Below are positions 19,022-28,027 of a stretch of 64,000 bases of DNA, piece after piece. A program made the translations under genes and the position numbers. Numbering within the stretch: the first letter of the stretch is position 1; the number at the start of each line of letters is the position of its first letter. Under the pieces are notes generated by a model. That model did not search any database. It saw nothing but the letters and a program-made list of their open reading frames with translations, and was not told the DNA's origin. This DNA comes from Sphingobacterium thalpophilum (GTDB lineage Bacteria; Bacteroidota; Bacteroidia; Sphingobacteriales; Sphingobacteriaceae), in NCBI RefSeq assembly GCF_038396785.1, contig NZ_CP151087.1:1612001-1676000 (forward strand), given 5' to 3'.

Positions 19022-19089
19022 ATCATAATTTAGGTTTATAATTGGTTATTTAAGGTTTTCATTCTCCCCGTTTGAAAACCTTTTTTTTT
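19022..19089 (+). ncRNA. Candidate small RNA, copy 1 (C-rich-loop terminator RNA)
   Basis: A 67-nt stretch identical to 49658-49724. It starts 5 nt after a -7 box and ends in a 9-bp stem (AAGGTTTTC with GAAAACCTT) plus a 9-T run, a textbook terminator. The loop ATTCTCCCCGTTT exposes CUCCCC. There is no ORF, and no same-strand gene follows for 3.3 kb, so it is not a leader. C-rich loops in small RNAs of other phyla pair with G-rich ribosome-binding regions; whether that applies here is inference. I do not recognise the family. Confidence 0.7.
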
Positions 19090-19244
19090 GCCTATTTTTT
19101 TCATCAATTGCACGTATAGATCTGCTTTTTTGAATCGTTATTCCTGTTTGAAGGTCTTTAGGTTTATTTCCAGGAGTCGAATGGGTATAGAATTAGCATC
19201 ACATCTGCATATTAACTTATAGCTAATCACAATTTTCAATCAAT

Positions 19245-19358
19245 TTTTAGACAGTGATTCGTCACTCGTTATTCAGTTTCCACTGAGTCATCACTGAGTC
19301 ATCACTGAACGAGCACTGAACAAACACTGAACGAGCACTGAACAAGCACTGTCTAAAA
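19245..19358. repeat. 11-bp tandem repeat block bounded by 12-bp inverted repeats
   Basis: Six consecutive 11-bp units begin CACTGA (starts at 19281, 19292, 19303, 19314, 19325, 19336), and a seventh starts at 19347. Two degenerate units precede them at 19252 and 19263. TTTTAGACAGTG (19245-19256) and its exact complement (19347-19358) bound the block. The 11-bp period places each unit on the same face of the helix. It lies in a gene-free stretch between the small RNA and the IS element; nothing coding is seen here. Function unknown. Confidence 0.8.
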
Positions 19359-19440
19359 CTATAATATAATTCCTACTTGATCCACAGTTGATTCGAAAAA
19401 AATTAAGACGAAAAAAGACAGGAACCCTTTGGTATTCCTA

Positions 19441-20789
19441 CATATGTGTCCTAAATAAATTTTAGGATTCGATTTCTGTGGTACAAGCATAGCTTTTTTC
19501 ATCATTTCGATATTGACCCCTATTTTTCAATCTGCGAAGATCTTTAGCTGTCCCTTTTTTCCTTTTATAGGCGGCCTGAAAAAGGGATCATCTATCCATT
19601 GCCAGATGTTTATTTTCACGAAGATATTCATTCTGATGAATGCGACCAGATTGGACAGGTTCCAGTCATATTTGGCCTTTTTTTGTAAGTATTTTAACAG
19701 TAATATGCCAATGAGTGAAGTCCAGATCTGGATCATCACTGCATTTTCAGAAGTCCCTATGAATGTCGATACTTTTAAGCGCTGCTTTAGATGCTTGAAG
19801 AAGACTTCGATATGCCAGCGTTGTTTATAGATGTTTGCCACCAAAGAAGCCTTCCACTTCGTATTATTGGTCAAAAAGTGGTACTCATTGCCAGTGGTGC
19901 TGTCCCAAAAGTGGACTAGGCGTAGCGGCTTGCCGTTGTATTTATTGCAGGCAGCACCGGATAGCTCAATGAGCTCATCCTTAAGGATCCCCTTTTCCAT
20001 GAGTGCTTCACTCTGATAGGACTTGATAACCTTGTACTTCATATTAACTTTACTCCTGGTAACGAAGTAACACCCCCTGCTGTCCAAATCCCCAAGCCAG
20101 CTGTAATCCACGTAGCCACGGTCCACTACCACCACGCTTCCCTTGGAAAAACTGTAACTACCGGCTCGCTGGCTCTCATGTACTTTTCCATCGGTAATCT
20201 GCATAAAAACAGGTAGGCAGCCATCATAATCCAAGACAGTGTGCAGCTTTACGGCACCTTTGGTGCTGCGAAACTTTGCCCAGTCAAATACAGATAGACA
20301 TAAGGGGATGATGCTTGCATCCATCAGATATACTTTACGCTTTAGCTGACCAAGATCTTTGCGAAAATGGGTGTCCTTTTGCCAAAGCCTATCCAAAACA
20401 GAATAGTAAAGATCTTTGAAAAGTTCATGGGTACGGTGTGTGTTGATATAGGATATATTAGACTTACTTGGAGCTCTTACTACACCTAAGTGGTTCAGAT
20501 TACCAGTGGTACTGCGTAGACCGTTACTAATATCACGAACCGAATCTGCCGAGGAAAAATGACAGAAAAGCATACTGACTAGATGCGTCCAGCTGTTGAT
20601 CCCTTTCTGATGTTTGTCACTTTTGTGCTTTGAAACCAAATCTTTGAATAATTCGCGGTCGATAAGAGATAAAATCTGACTAAAAACATTTAAATTTATC
20701 ATGGCGGTGTGTTATAATTTTGCAATTTAAATATAGCAACTTTGCTATATCCAAACACCGCCACTTTTTAAACGTTTAGGACGCAAGTG
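19441..20789 (-). mobile_element. IS4-family insertion sequence, copy 1 (complete)
   Basis: 1349 bp, bounded by imperfect 15-bp terminal repeats CATATGTGTCCTAAA and CACTTGCGTCCTAAA (12 of 15 match). A 9-bp direct repeat GTATTCCTA flanks it at 19432-19440 and 20790-20798, a target duplication. It encodes one transposase. Internal GGCGGTGT and ACACCGCC, the latter just before the transposase ATG, can fold over the start codon and limit translation from read-through transcripts. Confidence 0.93.
19527..20702 (-). CDS. IS4-family DDE transposase (copy 1)
   Basis: A 391-residue transposase with the DDE triad Asp128 (LMDAS), Asp194 (VVDRGY) and Glu299 in the IS4 signature Y292-x2-R295-x3-E299-x6-K306 (YKQRWHIEVFFKHLK). 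An N-terminal DUF4372-like region precedes the catalytic core. The frame is full length and looks intact. It differs at several positions (for example 14, 20, 24, 75, 88, 116, 118) from the copy at 62186-63361, so this is an older or separately acquired insertion. Confidence 0.95.
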   Translation of the reverse strand: MINLNVFSQILSLIDRELFKDLVSKHKSDKHQKGINSWTHLVSMLFCHFSSADSVRDISNGLRSTTGNLNHLGVVRAPSKSNISYINTHRTHELFKDLYYSVLDRLWQKDTHFRKDLGQLKRKVYLMDASIIPLCLSVFDWAKFRSTKGAVKLHTVLDYDGCLPVFMQITDGKVHESQRAGSYSFSKGSVVVVDRGYVDYSWLGDLDSRGCYFVTRSKVNMKYKVIKSYQSEALMEKGILKDELIELSGAACNKYNGKPLRLVHFWDSTTGNEYHFLTNNTKWKASLVANIYKQRWHIEVFFKHLKQRLKVSTFIGTSENAVMIQIWTSLIGILLLKYLQKKAKYDWNLSNLVAFIRMNIFVKINIWQWIDDPFFRPPIKGKKGQLKIFAD

Positions 20790-20975
20790 GTATTCCTATG
20801 CTTGGTTTTGGAGTTGCCCCCGCTAAGTTATCCGCAAAAGGTCTGCAGTGTCTAGAACGGGATCCCCAATTAGTCAGTACGAAAGAGAGGACATTCTAAC
20901 TGTCTTACACGTACATTGGAATTTAAAATGTGGTAAAATAGCAATTAAAGGATGCTATTTAAGGGCTATAAAAAA

Positions 20976-21003
20976 CAGCGAGACAACGGAAGTTGCCTCG
21001 CTG
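20976..21003 (-). terminator. Terminator of the AraC gene
   Basis: CAGCGAG and CTCGCTG pair, then one mismatch, then CAAC with GTTG around GGAA. Leftward transcription meets a T-run right after the stem. It lies about 90 bp past the AraC stop. The rest of 20790-21095 shows no gene. Confidence 0.8.
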
Positions 21004-21095
21004 CAAACCTGTTCTTTCATTTTACGAGTTTTAAATCGATAGTTGCCTTGTTGTACTTTAGCGGCAAGCCTAAATCTTGATTTCGGTACTGTATT

Positions 21096-22019
21096 CTAAA
21101 TCACAGAGTAAAGCGTTTGTTTATATTGCTGCACATACTCTTTTGGATTGCAGCCTACGATTTGTTTAAAAACCCGATTAAAATTGGTAATGCTATTAAA
21201 TCCGCAGTTATAGGCAATAAATGAAACACTGTCTAAGTGATCTTCATTTAACTGGTTACATACTTCCTTGACTCTTATTCTATTGAGATAGGTAACAAAA
21301 GTTACACCACAATGCTTTTTAAAATATCGACAAAATGCCTGTGGAGTAAGATTTGCATGGTCAGCAACATCTTCCAGCGTAATTTCGTCTTTATAGTGCT
21401 CCTTAATATAATTGCAGATGATATTAATGCGATTTGATCCGTGCATCGTATCAAAGGCAACTTCCACCCGTTCGTTACAAAGTGCTTCCGCCTCCCGTGA
21501 AATATTTGCCAATGCTCTTTATAAATAGAAAAAGTGCATTAACTTATCCATTTGGTCCGCAGATTTTAATAAACAGACCCTTTCTGCTATTTGGGAAAAA
21601 TATGAATCGGGAACCTTAAACCCTCTTGAGTTGTTATAAATAAACTGATTCAACGATTCAAATTCCTCCAGAGAAAAAAGCGATTTAAGCTTACCATTTG
21701 GATCAAAAAAAATGGAAACAGAGCGCGACTCATTTGAAAACCCGTCCTGAGAAGCGGACTTAAATACGTGTGGTTGATTCGCGCCCAAAAAGAAAATATC
21801 ATTTTCTTTAAAGGGATGTAAGGTATCTTCCACAATCAAAACTCCCTTACCTTTTTTTATCCACATTAATTGAGCTTCTTGATGTCGATGGAAATGAGGA
21901 TAAAAAGTTTCCAATATATCTTCTTGAATTGTTAGACTCTGTCCTCGCATGGTCGGCACATTAAATTGGAGCGTTTTCATATAGGTTTGTTTAGTTTTAT
22001 GTTTACTGTTTAGTAACAT
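21096..22019 (-). pseudogene. AraC-family regulator interrupted by an in-frame stop
   Basis: Two halves lie in the same frame. The cupin sensor half (22019 to 21522) ends MHFFYL, then TAA at 21519-21521, and the frame continues as RALANISREAEAL into a normal two-HTH AraC domain (ITLEDVADHANLTPQAFCRYFKKH, YNCGFNSITNFNRVFK). A single T-to-A change in a TTA Leu codon would explain the stop, giving YLLRALA in an intact protein. Reinitiation at TTG 21512 is possible but would yield only an unregulated DNA-binding half. It sits divergently beside the peptidase genes and is the only AraC here with a ligand domain, so it probably controlled them. A sequencing error cannot be excluded. Confidence 0.85.
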
Positions 22020-22433
22020 AAATATAACAACTCCAAAGCAACAACACGACTTGGAAATAAAACATAAAAATACTATACTAAAATATGTTTAGTATTCGAC
22101 AATATTTAATAATCCTCTAATAATACCACGCACAAAACAACGAATTGACAATAAAAACCCATTTATATTGGAAAAATGGGTTAAAATACAATTAGACTTT
22201 GATAAATTGTGATAATTATTATTCAATAGAAAGATTGAACTTTATTAAATTTCGTTTTTAGCACTTTTTAGTATAAAAAACGGAGAACATATCATTTGTA
22301 ACAAGAACAAACACTACACATTAAAGAAAGACCTTTTAAATAAATCATTTTGAAGCGCATAAATTTTACGATATTCGTATTACACAATAGGCACCTAATT
22401 AGACAATCCAACTTCAAATAATTCCCAAAACTT
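22020..22433. other. A/T-rich intergenic region between AraC gene and peptidase operon
   Basis: No gene. AACCCATTT and AAATGGGTT (22156-22182) form a 9-bp stem with a 9-nt loop, followed by a T-run on the minus strand, so it looks like a leftward terminator inside the AraC leader or one ending an antisense transcript. Regulatory sites for the rightward peptidase genes should be here, but no consensus promoter was clear. Confidence 0.45.
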
Positions 22434-23822
22434 ATGTTCAAAAAAGAAGTATATCTTAATCGCCGAAATAATCTATTATCAAAGTTCACAACCGGCAAAA
22501 TTCTTTTGCTAGGCAACATTGAAAATCCGATCAATTTTGAGCACAATACCTATCCATTTCGCCAAGACAGCAGCTTCTTATATTATATAGGTATCAAAAG
22601 TCCACGTTTGGCGGCTGTACTGGACACTGATAAAAACGAGACCATACTATTTGGTGATGAAATGACCATTGACGATATTGTTTGGATGGGTCAACAGCAG
22701 ACCTTAGCTGAAAAGGCTGATCTTTCGGGTATCAGCAAAATCCTGCCTTTCAATCAACTCTTCGACTACCTTAACAAAGGAAAACAGGAAGATATTCACT
22801 ACCTTCCTCCTTATCAGTCGCATAATAAATTATTGCTTGAGCAACTAACCGGCTTTCCTGCAAATCAGCTCCAGCCCTCTGTGGCTTTGATTAAAGCTGT
22901 CGTCGCACAACGGAGCATCAAATCGACAGAAGAAATTATTGAACTAGAGAAAGCCGTAGATATTGCCGTTGAGATGCACCGCATCGCTATACGCATGACA
23001 AAACCTGATTGTTATGAATATCAGATCAGTAATGCCATGCAACATTTTGCCCAAAATCAGGGAACGTCCTTCTCCTATCCGCCGATAGTTACAAAACGGG
23101 GTGAAATATTACACAATCATATGCAATTTCACCAACTTTATGCAGGTGACCTCCTGCTCAATGATTCGGGCGTCGAGACCGCTATGGGCTATGCTTCAGA
23201 CTTGACCAGGACCTTTCCCGTAGGAAAACGCTTCACTGCGCTACAAGAGGAAATGTACCAAATCGTCTTACATGCGTTTAAGACGGCAGAACAGCTGCTG
23301 ACCTCCGGAATCCACTTTAAAGAAATTCATCTAAAAGCTTGTGAAGCGCTTGTCGACGGACTTATACAAACAGGATTTATGAAAGGTAATGCGCAAGATG
23401 CCGTCGCGAATCATGCCCATGCGCTTTTCTTTCAGTGTGGACTCGGCCATATGCTCGGTCTTGATGTGCATGATATGGAGGATCTCGGTGAACAATATGT
23501 TGGATATACCGAAGCGGAACCGAAAGACACCCAAACTTTTGGCATTAAATCGCTGCGGCTAGGTAAGAAGCTGGAAGCGGGCAATGTGCTAACCATTGAA
23601 CCCGGCATCTATATTATTCCGGAATTAACGCAGCTTTGGGAGCAACAAAATTTACACAAAGAATTTGTCAACTATGATTTCTTAAATAAACACCTCGATT
23701 TTGGTGGGGTTCGTATTGAAGACAATTACCTGATCGAGCAGAATGGTTACCGACGTCTCGGACAATACCTTGAACGTGAAATCCAGGAAATCTATCAGCT
23801 CAAAGACAACCCTATTGACTAA
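22434..23822 (+). CDS. pepP: Xaa-Pro aminopeptidase (aminopeptidase P, M24B)
   Basis: Removes N-terminal residues that precede proline. The N-terminal aminopeptidase-P domain (RRNNLLSKFTTGKILLLGN, RQDSSFLYYIG) is followed by the pita-bread M24 domain, with metal ligands Asp in LLNDSGVE and ASDLTRTFPV, His in GLGHMLGLDVHD, and Glu in TIEPGIYI and GGVRIEDNY. The 462 residues match the family length. It has no signal peptide, so it acts in the cytoplasm on imported peptides. It leads a rightward set with a DPP IV-like and an M1 peptidase, and its Pro specificity fits the hydroxyproline operon nearby. Confidence 0.95.
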   Translation: MFKKEVYLNRRNNLLSKFTTGKILLLGNIENPINFEHNTYPFRQDSSFLYYIGIKSPRLAAVLDTDKNETILFGDEMTIDDIVWMGQQQTLAEKADLSGISKILPFNQLFDYLNKGKQEDIHYLPPYQSHNKLLLEQLTGFPANQLQPSVALIKAVVAQRSIKSTEEIIELEKAVDIAVEMHRIAIRMTKPDCYEYQISNAMQHFAQNQGTSFSYPPIVTKRGEILHNHMQFHQLYAGDLLLNDSGVETAMGYASDLTRTFPVGKRFTALQEEMYQIVLHAFKTAEQLLTSGIHFKEIHLKACEALVDGLIQTGFMKGNAQDAVANHAHALFFQCGLGHMLGLDVHDMEDLGEQYVGYTEAEPKDTQTFGIKSLRLGKKLEAGNVLTIEPGIYIIPELTQLWEQQNLHKEFVNYDFLNKHLDFGGVRIEDNYLIEQNGYRRLGQYLEREIQEIYQLKDNPID

Positions 23823-23896
23823 ATAAACTCATGATAAAACCCTAAAAGTGTCGTTAATCCCATTTAAGGGACAGATACACGTAAACAGATAAACAA

Positions 23897-26071
23897 ATGA
23901 ACAGAATTAAACAGTTAGTCCTCCTTATTCTTCTACTGGTTTTTTATGCCCCAAATTTACTTGTTGCACAGCGATTGTGGACAGATCAGGGTGACCAGTA
24001 TTATGAATTTTCCGACAAGGGAATAGAAACGGTAAATCCGATAAATGGAATGCGAACAGTCTTCCTTTCGCAACAATTACTTATTCCGAAAGGCGCAACG
24101 GCAGCCTTAAAAGTCGAAAATTTTTCCATCTCCAAAAATAAGGAGCTTATTTTGATCTATACCAATAGCAAAAGAGTATGGCGAGAGAATACGCGAGGTG
24201 ACTATTGGGTTTACAACAAGAAGACCAATCAATTGCAACAGCTGGGCAAGAAATTCCCGGCCTCACAACTGATGTTTGCGAAGTTCAATCCGCAAGCGGA
24301 TAAAGTAGCATACGTGAACAAAGCTGACCATAATATCTACCTAGAGGATCTCAACAATGGTAGCATCGTTGCCGTTACCAACGATGGAACAGACCGTTTA
24401 ATCAATGGCACATTCGACTGGGTGTATGAGGAAGAATTTGGCTGTAAAGATGGTTTCCGTTGGTCTCCAGATGGCACTTCCCTTGCTTATTGGAAACTTG
24501 ACGCCCGCAACATCCGCAATTTTCTAATGATCAACAATACCGATAGCCTCTACTCCTACACCATTCCCGTAGAGTATCCTAAAGTTGGACAATCACCGAG
24601 TGCCTGCTCCATATGGACTTATGAACTTGCAAATAGCAAGAACACACAGATCAATATCCCGGGAGATCCCAACCAGCATTACATCCCACGTATGGAGTGG
24701 TGCCTGGATAGCAAACAACTTATTCTGGAGCAGCTCAATAGAAAACAGAATGAGAGTAAGATCTATACTGTTGCGCTTTCCAATAATAAAGGGCAAAACA
24801 TACATCAGGAGCAAAGCGACTCGTGGATTGATATCAAAGCACGGTGGAACAACAATGATCCTTCCGGATGGGACTGGGTTCAAGGTGGAAAGGCCTTCAT
24901 CTGGGTATCCGAAAAAGACGGTTGGCGAAAAATTTACCAGATCGATCTAGCTGGCAATGAAAAACTGATCATGAAAGCCGATTATGATATGATCAACCTT
25001 GATTTTTTCGATCCGAAAAATGAAACTATTTATTTTACAGCCTCTCCAAGCAATGCGACACAAAAATACCTCTATAGTGTGTCTACAAAAGGCGGCGTCC
25101 CAAAACGACTGACTCCAGCCTCCTATGAGGGAACCTGCGATTATGATATTTCAAAAGACGGTAAAATTGCCATCTTCAACTTTAGCAACCGGACAACATT
25201 ACAGCACAATGCCGTTATTGAATTACCGACTCACAAAATACGCGTAGACTTTGAACTGAAACGTGAAAAGAAAGTCAGCGACGGCATTGCGGAGTTTTTT
25301 AAAGTTAAAACTACCGACGGTATTGAATTAGATGGTTGGATGGTAAAGCCCCTGGATTTTGATCCCAATAAAAAGTATCCTGTTGTCTTTATGGTCTACG
25401 GCGAACCCGCATCACAAACTGTCATAGACAATTTTGGAGCAGGTTACAACAGTCTCTATAAGGGAAATATGGCGCAGGACGGTTACATTTATATTTCGTT
25501 GGATAATCGCGGAACGCCTGCTCCTAAAGGCAGTTCTTGGCGAAAAAGCATCTACCGCAATATCGGAAAGCTCAATATTCGCGACCAGGCTCTAGCAACG
25601 CAAGAAATACTGAAATGGCCGTTTGTCGACAATTCACGCGTGGCCGTTTGGGGCTGGAGCGGTGGCGGATCAAGCACGCTTAATCTGCTTGGGCAATATC
25701 CGCAGATCTATAAAACCGGTATTGCCATTGCCGCGGTAGCCAATCAGTTACTTTACGACAATGTATATCAGGAACGCTACATGGGGCTCCCACAAGAAAA
25801 CCTGGCAGATTTTGAAAACGGCTCGCCACTGAAATATGCAAAAAATATCAAAGGCAACCTACTCTACATCCATGGAACTGGAGACGACAATGTGCACTAT
25901 CAAAATGCAGAAGTCCTGATCAATGAGCTGATCAAAAATAACGTGCAGTTCCAGTTGATGTCTTATCCGAACCGCAGCCATTCCATTAGCGAGGGACAGG
26001 GCACACATGAGCATTTAAGGACATTATTTACAAACTATCTCAAATTACATTGCCCTCCGGGAGGAAGATAA
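23897..26071 (+). CDS. Dipeptidyl peptidase IV-like serine peptidase (S9B)
   Basis: A 724-residue exported peptidase that should cut N-terminal Xaa-Pro dipeptides. It has a signal peptide ending LLVAQ and a beta-propeller carrying the double-Glu motif YEEEFG, which anchors the peptide amino terminus in DPP IV. The C-terminal alpha/beta hydrolase has Ser near 588 in GWSGGG, Asp in GTGDDNVHY and His in NRSHSISEG. All key residues are present. It lies 74 bp after pepP and 21 bp before the M1 gene, so the three are probably co-expressed. Confidence 0.94.
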   Translation: MNRIKQLVLLILLLVFYAPNLLVAQRLWTDQGDQYYEFSDKGIETVNPINGMRTVFLSQQLLIPKGATAALKVENFSISKNKELILIYTNSKRVWRENTRGDYWVYNKKTNQLQQLGKKFPASQLMFAKFNPQADKVAYVNKADHNIYLEDLNNGSIVAVTNDGTDRLINGTFDWVYEEEFGCKDGFRWSPDGTSLAYWKLDARNIRNFLMINNTDSLYSYTIPVEYPKVGQSPSACSIWTYELANSKNTQINIPGDPNQHYIPRMEWCLDSKQLILEQLNRKQNESKIYTVALSNNKGQNIHQEQSDSWIDIKARWNNNDPSGWDWVQGGKAFIWVSEKDGWRKIYQIDLAGNEKLIMKADYDMINLDFFDPKNETIYFTASPSNATQKYLYSVSTKGGVPKRLTPASYEGTCDYDISKDGKIAIFNFSNRTTLQHNAVIELPTHKIRVDFELKREKKVSDGIAEFFKVKTTDGIELDGWMVKPLDFDPNKKYPVVFMVYGEPASQTVIDNFGAGYNSLYKGNMAQDGYIYISLDNRGTPAPKGSSWRKSIYRNIGKLNIRDQALATQEILKWPFVDNSRVAVWGWSGGGSSTLNLLGQYPQIYKTGIAIAAVANQLLYDNVYQERYMGLPQENLADFENGSPLKYAKNIKGNLLYIHGTGDDNVHYQNAEVLINELIKNNVQFQLMSYPNRSHSISEGQGTHEHLRTLFTNYLKLHCPPGGR

Positions 26072-26092
26072 CTGAATAATTTTTATCAAAAA

Positions 26093-27766
26093 ATGAAAAG
26101 AATACTATTATATGCATTGGGTACCTGCGGTCTATTGAGCGCAGGGATACAGCAATCGGCAGCGCAGCTGATGAAAGAAAAAAATGAATTCACCAGAGCG
26201 GATTCACTGCGCGGATACCTAACACCACTACGCACCTGCTACGACATCCAATACTATCATCTGGATGTTAAGGTGGATATAGACAATAAATATATTTCAG
26301 GTTCAAACCTTTTCCGTTTCAAGGCCACGACTGATTTTAACCGCCTGCAATTTGATCTTTTTGCAAATCTTAAAGTCAATAAAGTCATTTATAAAGGGAA
26401 AGAACTTTCCTTTACCAGAGAACACAACGCTGTCTTTGTCGAATTTCCTACTGCGATCAGGAAAGGGACACAGGATGAATTTACCGTGTTTTATGAAGGT
26501 CATCCGACAGAGGCTGTTAAAGCGCCCTGGGATGGTGGCTTTGACTGGAAAAAAGACAGCAAGGGCAAGCCTTGGGTAGCCACCGCATGCCAGGGTATGG
26601 GTGCGAGTGTATGGTGGCCAAACAAAGATCATCAATCCGATGAAGTGGACAGTATGCTCATTTCCATTGCCGTTCCCAAGGAGGTGATGAATGTGTCCAA
26701 TGGCCGCCTGGTCAAAGTAGAAAAGATGAAGGATGGCTATACCAAGTACCATTGGAAAGTCTCCAATCCGATCAACAACTACAATGTCGCCATCAATATT
26801 GGCGATTATGTTCATTTTAAGGAAAAATATAAGGGTGAAAAAGGGCCTTTGGATGTTGATTACTATATCTTGCGCGAAAATGATACAGCAGAAAAGAAAG
26901 CCCATCTTCAAAAAAATGCCAATCAGACCTTAGAGGCTTTTGAACATTGGTTTGGTCCATATCCGTTCTATGAAGATGGCTATAAACTCGTTGAAACCTA
27001 CCATACAGGCATGGAACACCAGAGTGCCATCGCTTATGGAAACCATTACCAAAATGGCTATCGCGGCGGCGATGCGTCGGGAACTGGCTGGGGACATAAA
27101 TGGGATTTTATTGTGGTCCACGAATCTGGCCACGAATGGTTTGGCAACAATATTACCTCGGCCGATCTGGCCGATATGTGGATCCATGAAAGCTTCACGA
27201 ATTATTCTGAAGGTTTATTTATCGACTATTTCTATGGCAAAGAAGCCAGCCAGGCTTACGCGCATGGTATCCGAACTGGAATCCAAAATGACAGCCCCAT
27301 ACAGGGTCCCTACCACGTCAATAAAGAAGGATCTGGCGATATGTACCCTAAAGGCGGTGTTATGCTCAACATGATCCGTACAATGATTGACAACGATGAA
27401 AAATGGCGAAATATTCTCCGGGGACTAAACAGCAGGTTTTATCATCAGCAAGTCGATTATAATGATATCGTCAACTACGTAAATCAGCAATCCGGTTTAG
27501 ACCTGTTAAAAGTATTTGAACAGTATGTACAGCATACCGCCATTCCTACACTGGAAATCAAACAAGATCCTTCGGGGAGAGTCTTGGGCCGATGGATCAG
27601 TGAAGTCAAAGGCTTCCATATGCCTATACATATTGGCGTAAAAGGTCAAAAAAGAGAACTTATCCAGTTGGATCAACGTTTCAGACCGATTAAAATAGCC
27701 GGTTTAACGAAAGATAATATTGATATCGATACGTTCAACTATTATGTTGGCGTATTGGTCGAATAA
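26093..27766 (+). CDS. M1-family zinc aminopeptidase, exported
   Basis: A 557-residue metallopeptidase with a signal peptide ending SAAQL. The zinc site is HESGHEWFGNN with the downstream Glu in WIHESFTNYSEGL. GMEHQSAIAYG replaces the usual GAMEN exopeptidase motif but keeps the Glu. It is shorter than classical aminopeptidase N (about 870), lacking the long C-terminal helical domain, as in many Bacteroidota members. It probably trims peptides in the periplasm and is third in the rightward peptidase set. Confidence 0.93.
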   Translation: MKRILLYALGTCGLLSAGIQQSAAQLMKEKNEFTRADSLRGYLTPLRTCYDIQYYHLDVKVDIDNKYISGSNLFRFKATTDFNRLQFDLFANLKVNKVIYKGKELSFTREHNAVFVEFPTAIRKGTQDEFTVFYEGHPTEAVKAPWDGGFDWKKDSKGKPWVATACQGMGASVWWPNKDHQSDEVDSMLISIAVPKEVMNVSNGRLVKVEKMKDGYTKYHWKVSNPINNYNVAINIGDYVHFKEKYKGEKGPLDVDYYILRENDTAEKKAHLQKNANQTLEAFEHWFGPYPFYEDGYKLVETYHTGMEHQSAIAYGNHYQNGYRGGDASGTGWGHKWDFIVVHESGHEWFGNNITSADLADMWIHESFTNYSEGLFIDYFYGKEASQAYAHGIRTGIQNDSPIQGPYHVNKEGSGDMYPKGGVMLNMIRTMIDNDEKWRNILRGLNSRFYHQQVDYNDIVNYVNQQSGLDLLKVFEQYVQHTAIPTLEIKQDPSGRVLGRWISEVKGFHMPIHIGVKGQKRELIQLDQRFRPIKIAGLTKDNIDIDTFNYYVGVLVE

Positions 27767-27802
27767 AACGGATTCAAGGTTACAGACATAAAATAAATGC
27801 AA

Positions 27803-27832
27803 CGCCCCGGAAAGTAAGTCACTTTCTGGGGC
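27803..27832. terminator. Terminator between convergent peptidase operons
   Basis: GCCCCGGAAAGT pairs with ACTTTCTGGGGC (one G-U) around AAGTCA-like loop bases. It follows the rightward operon by 37 bp and precedes the leftward operon's end at 28028. T-rich bases follow on the plus strand, with only a modest T-run. Confidence 0.7.
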
Positions 27833-28027
27833 ATTGTATTTATTGAACCACTCTTATCGCTTCATAAGTATTCCCAATTGGACCCTTCATGACTTCGCAA
27901 ACACCAAAAGCAATGAAAGCAAACTGAAGGTTCCTTCTGTCCAATAAGATCAGGTACTTTCAGAAAAAATAGGCAATAAACCTACATTACTGGATCATTC
28001 ATTATAGGATCATTAGCCTACTAACGA

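Noticed and set aside
19022..19089. Riboswitch or mRNA leader
   Set aside because: No same-strand coding region follows either copy within several kilobases.
19252..19357. Possible CRISPR-like array
   Set aside because: The units are 11 bp with no spacers of constant length, and there are no cas genes nearby.
20848..21042. 64-codon plus-strand ORF right of the IS4 element
   Set aside because: It overlaps the AraC terminator hairpin, has no recognisable domain, and its composition looks random.
21096..21512. Separate small AraC protein
   Set aside because: It starts with TTG, is in the same frame as the upstream cupin half, and only a single stop codon separates them; one broken gene is simpler.
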